The position numbers were made by a program, and so were the translations under genes. This document shows positions 35,491 to 44,143 of a DNA stretch of 64,000 nt, in pieces. Origin of the DNA: Ancylobacter dichloromethanicus (GTDB lineage Bacteria; Pseudomonadota; Alphaproteobacteria; Rhizobiales; Xanthobacteraceae); NCBI RefSeq assembly GCF_018390645.1, contig NZ_JAHBGC010000052.1, positions 83,833-147,832 on the forward strand, in the 5' to 3' direction. The notes under the pieces are model-generated. The model ran no database searches, was not told the DNA's origin, and saw only the letters and a list, made by a program, of their open reading frames with translations. The stretch's first letter is position 1; the number at the start of each line of letters is the position of its first letter.

Positions 35491-35515
35491 GGGCCGCCGC
35501 CAGGAGCGGCGGCCC
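35491..35515 (+). terminator. hairpin between smoE and smoF (attenuator or mRNA-processing element)
   Basis: A 10-base perfect stem (GGGCCGCCGC / GCGGCGGCCC) with a five-base loop and no T run. It lies just after the binding-protein gene; such hairpins often raise binding-protein mRNA relative to the downstream permease mRNA. Confidence 0.5.
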
Positions 35516-35716
35516 TTCGGTCAGCCCGGCGCCCGCCCGCGCCGGGCCGTTTCCCGGCGCGGCGCGGGTGTCTCCCGCACCCGCACCGCGTCGGGGCCTC
35601 CCCGACAGGGGGCTAAGGCGTCGGCGCCGATGCGCCGCCCTCGCATTGATTCCGTTCCGTCCATCCCAGCCCGCGGCGTTTTCGCCGGCGGCGCGCTCCG
35701 GCCAGGGAGGCCCTTG

Positions 35717-36589
35717 ATGGCGACGCAAGCCTCACGCACTGCCGGCCGGCTGATGCTTACCCCGGCAGTGCTGCTGCTCTTCCTCTGGATGATCGTGCCG
35801 CTGGGCATGACCATTTATTTCTCGTTCCTGCGCTTCAACCTGCTGATGCCGGGAACGGAGGCGTTCACGGGCTTCGAGAACTACACCTATTTCTTCACCG
35901 ACCCCGCCTTCTGGCCGGCGCTCACCAACACGCTGACCCTGGTCCTGGGCGTCTTGGTCATCACCGTGGTCGGCGGCGTGGCGCTGGCGGTGCTGCTCGA
36001 TCAGCCCATGTGGGGGCAGGGGATCGTGCGCATCCTCGTCATCGCGCCGTTCTTCGTCATGCCGAGCGTGTCCGCTCTGGTGTGGAAGAACATGCTGATG
36101 AACCCGGTCAACGGCCTGTTCGCCGCACTGGCACGCGGGCTGGGGCTGCAGCCGATCGACTTCTTCGCCGACGCGCCGCTCGCCTCCATCATCGCCATCG
36201 TCGCCTGGCAATGGCTGCCCTTCGCGACGCTGATCCTGTTCACCGCGATGCAGAGCCTCGACCGCGAGCAGATGGAAGCGGCCGAGATGGACGGCGCCGG
36301 CCCGATCTGGCGCTTCGTCCACCTCACCGTCCCGCATCTGATGCGGGCGATGACCGTGGTGGTGCTGATCCAGACCATCTTCCTGTTGTCGGTCTTCGCC
36401 GAAATCCTCGTCACCACCAATGGCGGTCCGGGCACGGCCTCCACCACGCTGACCTTCCTCGTCTACATGCAGTCCATGCTGCAGTTCGACGTCGGACTCG
36501 GCTCGGCGGGCGGCATCGTCGCGGTCATCCTCGCCAACATCGTCGCGATCTTCCTGATGCGGATGATCGGCAAGAACCTGGAGGCATGA
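35717..36589 (+). CDS. smoF: polyol ABC transporter permease (first subunit)
   Basis: A 290-residue inner-membrane permease of the binding-protein-dependent transport family with about six helices (LLLFLWMIVPLGMTIYF at the first). The cytoplasmic EAA loop reads EQMEAAEMDGAGPIWRF. I chose the ATG at 35717, preceded by GGGAGG, and rejected a longer frame through the hairpin region. The gene is one base before the second permease. Together they form the MalFG-type channel for sorbitol/mannitol uptake. Confidence 0.92.
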   Translation: MATQASRTAGRLMLTPAVLLLFLWMIVPLGMTIYFSFLRFNLLMPGTEAFTGFENYTYFFTDPAFWPALTNTLTLVLGVLVITVVGGVALAVLLDQPMWGQGIVRILVIAPFFVMPSVSALVWKNMLMNPVNGLFAALARGLGLQPIDFFADAPLASIIAIVAWQWLPFATLILFTAMQSLDREQMEAAEMDGAGPIWRFVHLTVPHLMRAMTVVVLIQTIFLLSVFAEILVTTNGGPGTASTTLTFLVYMQSMLQFDVGLGSAGGIVAVILANIVAIFLMRMIGKNLEA

Positions 36590-36590
36590 G

Positions 36591-37421
36591 ATGGCACGCG
36601 AGGCTTCCAAGGGCCACAAGGCCGTCGTCACGGCGCTCGCCTGGGGCGTGGCCCTGCTGATCTTCTTCCCGATCCTGTGGACCTTCCTCACCTCCTTCAA
36701 GACCGAAGGCGAGGCGATCAATTCGCACCCGTCCTTCCTGTTCTTCGACTGGACGCTGGAGAACTACGAGACGGTGAACCAGCGTTCCGACTACCTCGCC
36801 CATTTCTGGAACTCGGTGGTGATCTCGCTCGGCTCCACCGTGCTGGGCCTCGTCATCGCGGTGCCGGCGGCGTGGTCGATGGCCTTCGTGCCCGGCAAGC
36901 GCACCAAGGACCTCTTGATGTGGATGCTCTCCACCAAGATGCTGCCGGCGGTGGGCGTGCTGGTGCCGATCTATCTGCTGGCCCGCGACGCCGGCCTGCT
37001 CGACACCAAGACCGGCCTCGTCATCGTGCTGACGATGGTGAACCTGCCGATCATCGTGTGGATGCTCTACACCTACTTCAGGGAAATCCCCGGCGAGATC
37101 CTCGAAGCCGCGCGCATGGACGGGGCCACGCTGTCCTCGGAAATCCTCTATGTGCTGACGCCGATGGCGGTGCCGGGCATCGCCTCGACGCTGCTGCTCA
37201 ACGTCATCCTCGCCTGGAACGAGAGCTTCTGGACGCTGAACCTGACGGCGGCGACCGCGGCGCCGCTCACCGCCTTCATCGCCAGCTATTCCAGCCCGGA
37301 AGGGCTGTTCTACGCCAAGCTTTCGGCGGCCAGCACCATGGCCATCGCGCCCATCATGATCCTGGGCTGGTTCAGCCAGAAGCAGCTCGTGCGCGGGCTG
37401 ACCTTCGGCGCCGTTAAATAA
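36591..37421 (+). CDS. smoG: polyol ABC transporter permease (second subunit)
   Basis: A 276-residue permease with six predicted helices. The EAA motif is [21 protein letters not shown], and the preceding helices include [16 protein letters not shown]. It ends with the MalG-like [13 protein letters not shown] terminus. It begins one base after the first permease and is followed 10 bases later by the ATPase. Confidence 0.92.
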   Translation: MAREASKGHKAVVTALAWGVALLIFFPILWTFLTSFKTEGEAINSHPSFLFFDWTLENYETVNQRSDYLAHFWNSVVISLGSTVLGLVIAVPAAWSMAFVPGKRTKDLLMWMLSTKMLPAVGVLVPIYLLARDAGLLDTKTGLVIVLTMVNLPIIVWMLYTYFREIPGEILEAARMDGATLSSEILYVLTPMAVPGIASTLLLNVILAWNESFWTLNLTAATAAPLTAFIASYSSPEGLFYAKLSAASTMAIAPIMILGWFSQKQLVRGLTFGAVK

Positions 37422-37431
37422 GGAGAGACCC

Positions 37432-38430
<999 letters not shown>

Positions 38431-38528
38431 GCCGCCGCCGGATGCCTTCGCCGAGCTACGGCGCCCGCCAGGCCGCGCCTTCAACGTCGCCCGCCCCCGC
38501 ATGGCGCGACAACCGGAAGATCTGAGAG

Positions 38529-39974
38529 ATGACGACCCCCGCGCTTCCCGCCCCCGCGCTTCCCGCCTATGACCGCGCCCGCCTGACGCCGGGCATCGTC
38601 CATATCGGTCTCGGCAATTTCCACCGGGCCCATCAGGCGGTTTATCTCGACGACCTGTTCGCCCTCGGCGAAAGCCATGACTGGGCCATCATCGGCGCCG
38701 GCGTGCGCCCCGCCGACGCGGCGATGCGCGACGCGCTGAAGGCGCAGGACTGCCTGTCCACGGTCATCGAACTCGACCCCGAAGGCCGGCGCGCCCGCCG
38801 CATCGGGGCGATGATCGACTTTCTCCCGGTCGAGAGCGGCAATGGCGCGCTCATCGCCGCCATGGCGAAGCCGGAAATCCGCATCGTCAGCCTTACCGTG
38901 ACCGAGGGCGGCTATTTCATGGATTCGGCCGGCCGGCTCGACACCGGCGCGGCCGCCATCCGCGCCGACGCGGCAAATCCCGCGACGCCGGAAACCGCGT
39001 TCGGCGCCATTCTCGCCGCCTTGAGGGCGCGCCGCGCCGCCGGTGTTGCGCCCTTCACCGTCATGTCGTGCGACAACCTGCCGGGCAATGGCAATGTCAC
39101 CCGGCAGGTGGTGGTGGGGCTGGCGCAGCTTTCCGACCCCGCCTTCGCCGCCTGGGTCGAGGCCAATGTCGCCTTTCCCAATGGCATGGTCGACCGCATC
39201 ACCCCCGCCACCGGCGAGCGCGAGCGCGCCATGGCGGCGGCATTCGGGCTTGACGACCCGGTGCCGGTGACGTGCGAACCCTTCCGCCAATGGGTGCTGG
39301 AGGATCATTTCCCCGCCGGCCGCCCGGCGCTGGAGAAGGTCGGCGTGGTCTTCACCGAGCATGTGCACGCCTATGAGGCGATGAAGATCCGCATCCTCAA
39401 TGGCGGCCACGCCATCATCGCCTATCCCGGCGGGCTGATGGACGTCGCCCTCGTCCACGAGGCGATGGAGGAGCCGCTCATCTCCGCTTTCCTCGACAAG
39501 GTGGAGCGCGAGGAGATCATCCCTATCGTGCCGCCGGTGCCGGACACCGACCTGAACGCCTACTACACCGTTATCCGCGAGCGCTTCGCCAACCCGGAAG
39601 TGGCGGACACGGTGCGCCGGCTCTGTCTCGACGGCTCCAACCGGCAGCCGAAATTCATCGTGCCCTCGATCCGCGACAACCGCGCGGCCGGTCGCCTGCC
39701 CACGGGGCTGATTCTCGAATCCGCGCTGTGGTGCCGCTATTGCGCCGGGACCACAGACAGCGGCGCGGTGATCGAGCCGAACGATCCGAACTGGGACGCC
39801 TTGACGGTCCGGGCCCGTGCGGCCAAGGAAGACCCGGCGGTCTGGCTCGCGATGAGCGAGGTCTATGGCGAACTCGGCCAGGATAGCGAACTTGTGGCGG
39901 CTTTCGCGGCGGCGCTCGACGCGCTATGGGCGAAGGGAGCGCGGGCGGTCCTGACCGACTATCTCGCGGGTTGA
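38529..39974 (+). CDS. mtlK: mannitol 2-dehydrogenase family protein
   Basis: A 481-residue long-chain polyol dehydrogenase that oxidises mannitol (and often arabitol or sorbitol) to the 2-ketose with NAD. The N-terminal NAD fold has HIGLGNFHRAHQ, with family-typical TEGGYF and DNLPGNG. The catalytic segment KIRILNGGHAIIAYPG carries the Lys, Asn and His of the family active site. The length matches typical mannitol dehydrogenases. It lies in the transporter operon, 98 bases after the ATPase and 25 bases before fructokinase, giving the route mannitol to fructose to fructose 6-phosphate. Confidence 0.94.
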   Translation: MTTPALPAPALPAYDRARLTPGIVHIGLGNFHRAHQAVYLDDLFALGESHDWAIIGAGVRPADAAMRDALKAQDCLSTVIELDPEGRRARRIGAMIDFLPVESGNGALIAAMAKPEIRIVSLTVTEGGYFMDSAGRLDTGAAAIRADAANPATPETAFGAILAALRARRAAGVAPFTVMSCDNLPGNGNVTRQVVVGLAQLSDPAFAAWVEANVAFPNGMVDRITPATGERERAMAAAFGLDDPVPVTCEPFRQWVLEDHFPAGRPALEKVGVVFTEHVHAYEAMKIRILNGGHAIIAYPGGLMDVALVHEAMEEPLISAFLDKVEREEIIPIVPPVPDTDLNAYYTVIRERFANPEVADTVRRLCLDGSNRQPKFIVPSIRDNRAAGRLPTGLILESALWCRYCAGTTDSGAVIEPNDPNWDALTVRARAAKEDPAVWLAMSEVYGELGQDSELVAAFAAALDALWAKGARAVLTDYLAG

Positions 39975-39999
39975 GGCTGAACTCCCCGGAGATTTCTCC

Positions 40000-40968
40000 A
40001 TGTCCGCACCTGCCACCTCCTCCCTGCCGGTCCTCCTCTGCGCCGGCGAGGCGCTGATCGACATGGTGCCGCGCCAGACGCCGGAAGGGCGGGCCTTTCT
40101 GCCGCTGCCCGGCGGGGCGGTGTTCAACACCGCCATCGCCGCCGCCCGGCTCGGCGTTTCCACCCGGTTCTGGTACGGCCTGTCGAACGACATGTTCGGC
40201 GAGCAGCTCCGCGCGGCGCTCGACGCGGCCGGCGCCGACGCCAGCCTGTGCGCGCCGGTCGATCGGCCCTCCACGCTCGCCTTCGTCACGCTGGACGAGG
40301 GGCAGGCGCGCTATCTCTTCCTCGACGAGAATACCGCCGGCCGCATGCTGACGCCGGCCGACATTCCCGATCTTCCGGCGGAAGTCGGCGTGCTGTTCTT
40401 CGGCGGCATCAGCCTCGTCAATGAGCCGGTGGGCTCGGCGATGGAGGCGCTGGCGGCGCGCACCGCGGCGGACGGGCAGGGACGGCTGATCATGCTCGAT
40501 CCCAATATCCGCCCCGGCTTCATCCGCGACGAGGCCACCTACCGCGCCCGAATCTTCCGGCTGATCGGCCTCAGCCATGTGGTCAAGCTCTCCGACGAGG
40601 ACCTGTTCTGGCTCACCGGACCCGGCGAGATCGCCACCCAGGCGGAGCGGGTCCGCGCCATGGGCCCGCGCCTCGTGCTGATCACGCTCGGGGCGAAGGG
40701 CGCGCGCGCCTTCGGCGAGGGGCTCGACGCCACCGCGCCGGGGCAGGCGGTGACCGTCGCCGACACGGTGGGGGCGGGCGACACCTTCAACGCCGCTTTC
40801 CTCTGCGCGCTGATCGAGCGGGGGCTGGCGAGCCCGGCGGCGCTGGAGGCGCTCTCCGCCGAGGTGCTCGGGGCGGCATTGTCCTTCGCCGTCCGGGCGG
40901 CGGCGATTTCGGTGACGCGGGTCGGCGCCAACCCGCCCTCGCGCGCCGAGGTGACGGACACGCGCTGA
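40000..40968 (+). CDS. mtlZ: PfkB-family fructokinase
   Basis: A 322-residue ribokinase-family sugar kinase. The N-terminal GGAVFNTAIAAARLG is the PfkB first signature, and DTVGAGDTFNAAFL near the C-terminus is the second, with the catalytic Asp. The two are spaced as in fructokinases. It is the last gene of the polyol operon and most likely phosphorylates fructose from mannitol or sorbitol oxidation to fructose 6-phosphate. Confidence 0.92.
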   Translation: MSAPATSSLPVLLCAGEALIDMVPRQTPEGRAFLPLPGGAVFNTAIAAARLGVSTRFWYGLSNDMFGEQLRAALDAAGADASLCAPVDRPSTLAFVTLDEGQARYLFLDENTAGRMLTPADIPDLPAEVGVLFFGGISLVNEPVGSAMEALAARTAADGQGRLIMLDPNIRPGFIRDEATYRARIFRLIGLSHVVKLSDEDLFWLTGPGEIATQAERVRAMGPRLVLITLGAKGARAFGEGLDATAPGQAVTVADTVGAGDTFNAAFLCALIERGLASPAALEALSAEVLGAALSFAVRAAAISVTRVGANPPSRAEVTDTR

Positions 40969-40991
40969 CGGCGGCCGACGCCCTCTTTCCC

Positions 40992-41017
40992 GGAACCCGC
41001 CGCTCGCGGGCGGCGTT
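40992..41017 (+). promoter_or_regulatory. sigma-EcfG (general stress) promoter upstream of the Pro-rich gene
   Basis: GGAAC-N17-CGTT, an exact match to the alphaproteobacterial EcfG consensus, ending 31 bases before the ATG at 41049. Confidence 0.75.
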
Positions 41018-41048
41018 GAGCCTGACAGGCAAACGGGAGGAGAACGCG

Positions 41049-41477
41049 ATGACCCCCAGCCAGGCCGTCCCCATGACACCCGACGCTCCGACGGCACCCG
41101 AAGTGCCCGGCGTGCCGCCGATGCCCGGGATCAACCCGGTGCCCGATCCGGCGCCGATTCGCGACCCGGTGCAGCCGCCGGTGCACGATCCCGACGTGCC
41201 GGGCATCCGCGACCCGATCCCTCCTGACGTGAGCGATCCGCCGCCGGCGCCGCCGCCACCCCGCCGAGAGGGGCTGATGGCCGCCTCGATCCCGACGGCG
41301 CCGCCGCCCCGCGAGCCGCCGCCGGATCGTCCCCGGCCCGGCATCGACGAGCCGGTGATGCCGCCCGATCAGGATCCCGACATCACGCCCGACGTGGAGG
41401 AGCCGGCCGACGAGCCGGTTGCGCCGCCGATGGATCTGCCGCCACGCGAGCCGATGCCGCCACCCGCGCCGCTCTGA
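41049..41477 (+). CDS. proline-rich low-complexity protein, stress-regulated
   Basis: A 142-residue protein of roughly one-third proline with frequent Asp, consisting of repeating PxxPxxP/PDP motifs (for example PGVPPMPGINPVPDPAPIRD, and again PPVHDPDVPGIRDPIPPDV). It has no signal peptide, membrane helix or recognisable domain. It is likely extended and disordered. The RBS is GGGAGGAGAACGCG. It is preceded by an exact EcfG promoter, so it probably belongs to the general stress regulon with the DUF892 gene downstream. The function is unknown. Confidence 0.7.
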   Translation: MTPSQAVPMTPDAPTAPEVPGVPPMPGINPVPDPAPIRDPVQPPVHDPDVPGIRDPIPPDVSDPPPAPPPPRREGLMAASIPTAPPPREPPPDRPRPGIDEPVMPPDQDPDITPDVEEPADEPVAPPMDLPPREPMPPPAPL

Positions 41478-41507
41478 TCTTTCCGAACCAATTCTTCCGC
41501 AAGAGCG

Positions 41508-41533
41508 GGAACGTTGCCGCAGGACAATGTGTT
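41508..41533 (+). promoter_or_regulatory. probable sigma-EcfG promoter upstream of the DUF892 gene
   Basis: GGAAC-N17-TGTT, one mismatch from the EcfG consensus (CGTT at -10), about 90 bases before the ATG at 41624. Confidence 0.5.
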
Positions 41534-41623
41534 CTTTCCGTACGGGGCGGACGAATTCTCTCGTCTGCTCCATCGAGCTACCGAAAGTGCCCATAAATAC
41601 CATTCGGCAAGGAGGAATTTACC

Positions 41624-42130
41624 ATGGGTCTGTTCTCAAAAGACATCAAGACCATGGACGATCTGTTCGTTCACACGCTTCGCGACATCTATTATGCGGA
41701 AAAGAAGATCGCCAAGTCGCTGCCAGACATGATCGAGAAGGCGACGGACCCGCAGCTCAAGGCGGATTTCCAGAAGCACCTGTCCGAGACCGAGGGTCAC
41801 ATCCTGCGCGTCGAGGAAGTGTTCAAGATGCATGGCGTCGAGGCCAAGGCGGTCACCTGCCCGGCCATCGACGGCATCATCGACGAGGCCGAGGAAGTCT
41901 CGGGCGAAGTCGCGGACAAGCAGGTGCTGGACGCGGCGCTGATCGCGGCCGGGCAGGCGGTGGAGCACTACGAGATGACCCGCTATGGCACGCTGATCGC
42001 GTGGGCGAAGCTGCTGGGTCGTCCCGACTGCGCCAGTGTCCTCGCCAAGAATCTCGAAGAGGAGAAGAACGCCGACGCCAAGCTGACCAAGCTGGCGGAA
42101 GCGCGGGTCAACCTGCACGCCGCCGAATAA
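41624..42130 (+). CDS. DUF892 ferritin-like stress protein (YciE/YciF family)
   Basis: A 168-residue four-helix ferritin-like protein. The N-terminal MDDLFVHTLRDIYYAEKKIA is the DUF892 signature, and internal EGHILRVEEVF, AALIAAGQAVEHYEMTRYGT and KNLEEEKNADAKL give the helix-bundle Glu/His positions of the putative diiron site. YciE/F proteins are induced by osmotic or general stress. A very strong RBS (AAGGAGGAATTT) precedes the ATG. A near-consensus EcfG promoter lies upstream. The biochemical role is unknown. Confidence 0.93.
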   Translation: MGLFSKDIKTMDDLFVHTLRDIYYAEKKIAKSLPDMIEKATDPQLKADFQKHLSETEGHILRVEEVFKMHGVEAKAVTCPAIDGIIDEAEEVSGEVADKQVLDAALIAAGQAVEHYEMTRYGTLIAWAKLLGRPDCASVLAKNLEEEKNADAKLTKLAEARVNLHAAE

Positions 42131-42211
42131 CCCGCGCGCGCGCCGGCGCCGGTGCCTGCGACTTTCCCCGCAGCCACCGGCGCCAGCCGCGGCGCGGCAT
42201 TGGAGGTTTTC

Positions 42212-42397
42212 ATGCCAGCCAAATCGAAAGCCCAGCAGATGGCTGCCGGCGCGGCGCTCTCCGCCAAGCGCGGCGAGACTCCGAAAAACGAGCTTAAGGG
42301 CGCCTCGAAGTCGATGGAGAAATCCATGACCGAGAAGGAACTCGACGAACTCGCCAGCACCCGGCGCAAGGGCAAGCCCGAGCGCGTGGAGAAGTGA
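42212..42397 (+). CDS. DUF3008 small stress-associated protein
   Basis: A 61-residue, Lys- and Glu-rich protein (MPAKSKAQQMAAGAALSAKR, then TEKELDELASTRRKGKPERV) of the DUF3008 family, which accompanies stress genes in alphaproteobacteria. An in-frame start 60 bases upstream exists, but the ATG at 42212 has a TGGAGG RBS and gives the family length. It lies 81 bases after the DUF892 gene and is probably read with it. It is likely unstructured; the function is unknown. Confidence 0.85.
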   Translation: MPAKSKAQQMAAGAALSAKRGETPKNELKGASKSMEKSMTEKELDELASTRRKGKPERVEK

Positions 42398-42447
42398 GCC
42401 CCCGGCGAACGCGACACGCGGAGCAACGCCGCGCCGTCGCGTTCGCT

Positions 42448-43602
42448 TCAGTCCTTGTCGTCTTTCTTCTTGCCGGTAGGGCTCTTGTCCTTGCCGTTGG
42501 CGCGCCGGCGATTGGTGAAGCGGGCATTGCCGAGCCCGGTGCCGATGGTGAGCACGCCCCAGCGCTCAACATCCTGCATGTTCGGCACTTCGCCAAGTCC
42601 CTGCACGACCGCGTCATTGTGCATCAGCACCGTGGTCTCTCTGCCGCCGATGGAGGGAATCGCCTCCCACAGTGCCGCCGGCAGGTTAAAGCGTGAGCTT
42701 TCCCAGTTGCCGGGCAGGTTCTGCGCTCCATTCTCGATCGCGCCGTCGCCGCCGATCGACCCGGGGCAGCCGACGCCGATGAACGGGGCGAGGCGCAGAT
42801 CGTCCTTCTCGGCCTGCCTGATCAGCTTTTCCAGCATGCCGGCCAGCTTTCCGATCGCCTCCTCCCGGCTCGGCTCCTCGTCGCCGTGGCGCCACAGCTC
42901 GAAGCTGCGCACGCGGGTCTTGGACAGATCATCTTCCTTGTCGAGATTGAGCTTGACTATGCCGCAGCGGATGTTGGTGCCGCCGATGTCAATGGCAAGG
43001 ATGTGGTCGAAGCTGGCGAACATCCAGCTCGGGGCGAGATGGGCGGCGCCGATCAGCCCGGCCTCGTCGGGGTCGTGGCGTATCGGCCGCAATTCGATGT
43101 CGATGCCCCCGGCCCGTGCCAGCAGTTCCGTCCGCGCCACCGCGATCTCGGCGAATCGCCCGGCCTTCAGCCCGCCGCCGATGACGATACGCTCGGTGTC
43201 GCGCCATTCCTTGCTGCGCAGCAGCCGGCGAAGCACGGCGAAAAGCTCGCTGGCATATTCCTCGATGGCGCTGTGGATGATGGCCTGCTCATGCGGCTTG
43301 CCCTCGGCCAACGCCTTGTCGATTACGGATTTGGAGAGTTCGGCGGTCGGCGTCTCCCCGAGCACCGACAGCTTGCGGTCCCCGAGATCGCGCCAGCGGT
43401 CGAAGATTTCGAAGAAGGCGGCGCGCCGGGCGCGGTCGCCGACGAAGCCGTTCTCGTCGCGAATCCGGGCATTGAAGCTGTCGACCGTCACGGCCGTCAG
43501 CGTCGCGGCGCCGTGGACCGCCATTTCGGGCGGCGCCTCCCTGGTCTTGTGTTCCGCGCTCCCGGTCTGCGCTGCGCTCTTGGCCATTCCTGTGCGTTCC
43601 AT
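42448..43602 (-). CDS. ROK-family glucokinase-like protein with apparently permuted domain order
   Basis: A protein of about 384 residues. A nucleotide-binding motif, HILAIDIGGTNIRCGIV, stands in the middle at about residue 203. Normally this motif opens a ROK protein. The motifs that usually come last (ERIVIGGGLKAGRF and EAGLIGAAHLAP) lie before it at about 144-195. After the IGGTN motif come FIGVGCPGSIGG, QNLPGNWE, MHNDAVVQGLGE and VLTIGTGLGNARF, and then a Lys-rich tail. The HxGH zinc site and CxCGxxGC motif are absent. I used the ATG at 43602 because an EcfG promoter at 43627-43652 puts the transcript start near 43620; 43587 and 43617 are alternatives. Sugar kinase activity is uncertain. 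Confidence 0.82.
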   Translation of the reverse strand: MERTGMAKSAAQTGSAEHKTREAPPEMAVHGAATLTAVTVDSFNARIRDENGFVGDRARRAAFFEIFDRWRDLGDRKLSVLGETPTAELSKSVIDKALAEGKPHEQAIIHSAIEEYASELFAVLRRLLRSKEWRDTERIVIGGGLKAGRFAEIAVARTELLARAGGIDIELRPIRHDPDEAGLIGAAHLAPSWMFASFDHILAIDIGGTNIRCGIVKLNLDKEDDLSKTRVRSFELWRHGDEEPSREEAIGKLAGMLEKLIRQAEKDDLRLAPFIGVGCPGSIGGDGAIENGAQNLPGNWESSRFNLPAALWEAIPSIGGRETTVLMHNDAVVQGLGEVPNMQDVERWGVLTIGTGLGNARFTNRRRANGKDKSPTGKKKDDKD

Positions 43603-43626
43603 TCGCTCTCGCTTCATCGTGTCGAG

Positions 43627-43652
43627 AACGAATGATGGCGACCAGGCGTTCC
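43627..43652 (-). promoter_or_regulatory. sigma-EcfG promoter of the ROK-like gene
   Basis: On the minus strand GGAAC-N17-CGTT, an exact consensus match. It lies directly before the ROK-like gene. Confidence 0.72.
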
Positions 43653-43682
43653 ATCGCCCGGCAGGAAGATGGTAGGGCGTGA

Positions 43683-44003
43683 TCAGGAGCGCTTGCGGCG
43701 AGCCGGCGGCACTGGGGCAGGCGCCGGCGTCTCGGTGATGGTCGCCCCCGCACTGGCCTTCTTGGCCTTTGCCGCCTTCGGCTTCGCGGCGGCTTCCGGG
43801 GCCGGCTCGGGCGTCGTCTCGGGAGCGGCTTCGGATACCGATTCGGGAGCGGCCTCTGCCGCTTCCGGCTCCGGCAGGCCATCCTCCTCCATCACGATCG
43901 CGACGGCGCGGAACCAGTGTTCTCCATCGCGACCATGGGGATAGCCGTCCTGTTCCCAAAGCCGGTAGGCCCATTCACGGATACGCGTCTCTCGCTCGCT
44001 CAT
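43683..44003 (-). CDS. DUF2934 domain-containing protein
   Basis: A 106-residue protein with a short N-terminal DUF2934 domain (RIREWAYRLWEQDGYPHGRD, then EHWFRA), about 40 residues, found in many alphaproteobacterial stress proteins. It is followed by a low-complexity Ala/Pro/Glu/Lys tail resembling a histone H1-like linker. The start at 44003 fits the domain. It precedes the ROK-like gene on the same strand by 65 bases and the two may be stress-regulated together, although no EcfG promoter is visible in its own upstream gap. The function is unknown. Confidence 0.88.
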   Translation of the reverse strand: MSERETRIREWAYRLWEQDGYPHGRDGEHWFRAVAIVMEEDGLPEPEAAEAAPESVSEAAPETTPEPAPEAAAKPKAAKAKKASAGATITETPAPAPVPPARRKRS

Positions 44004-44143
44004 GGTGGATCCTCTGCAACAGATGGTCCAGCGTGAACCTTCCGGCACCGCTGCGCTACAGCAAAGGTGCCGCACTGCGATGAAAAGCAGAAGACGGAAG
44101 ACTACGTGCGGACGTTTCGTCGCGGTGAGGCGAGGCGGCGTCT

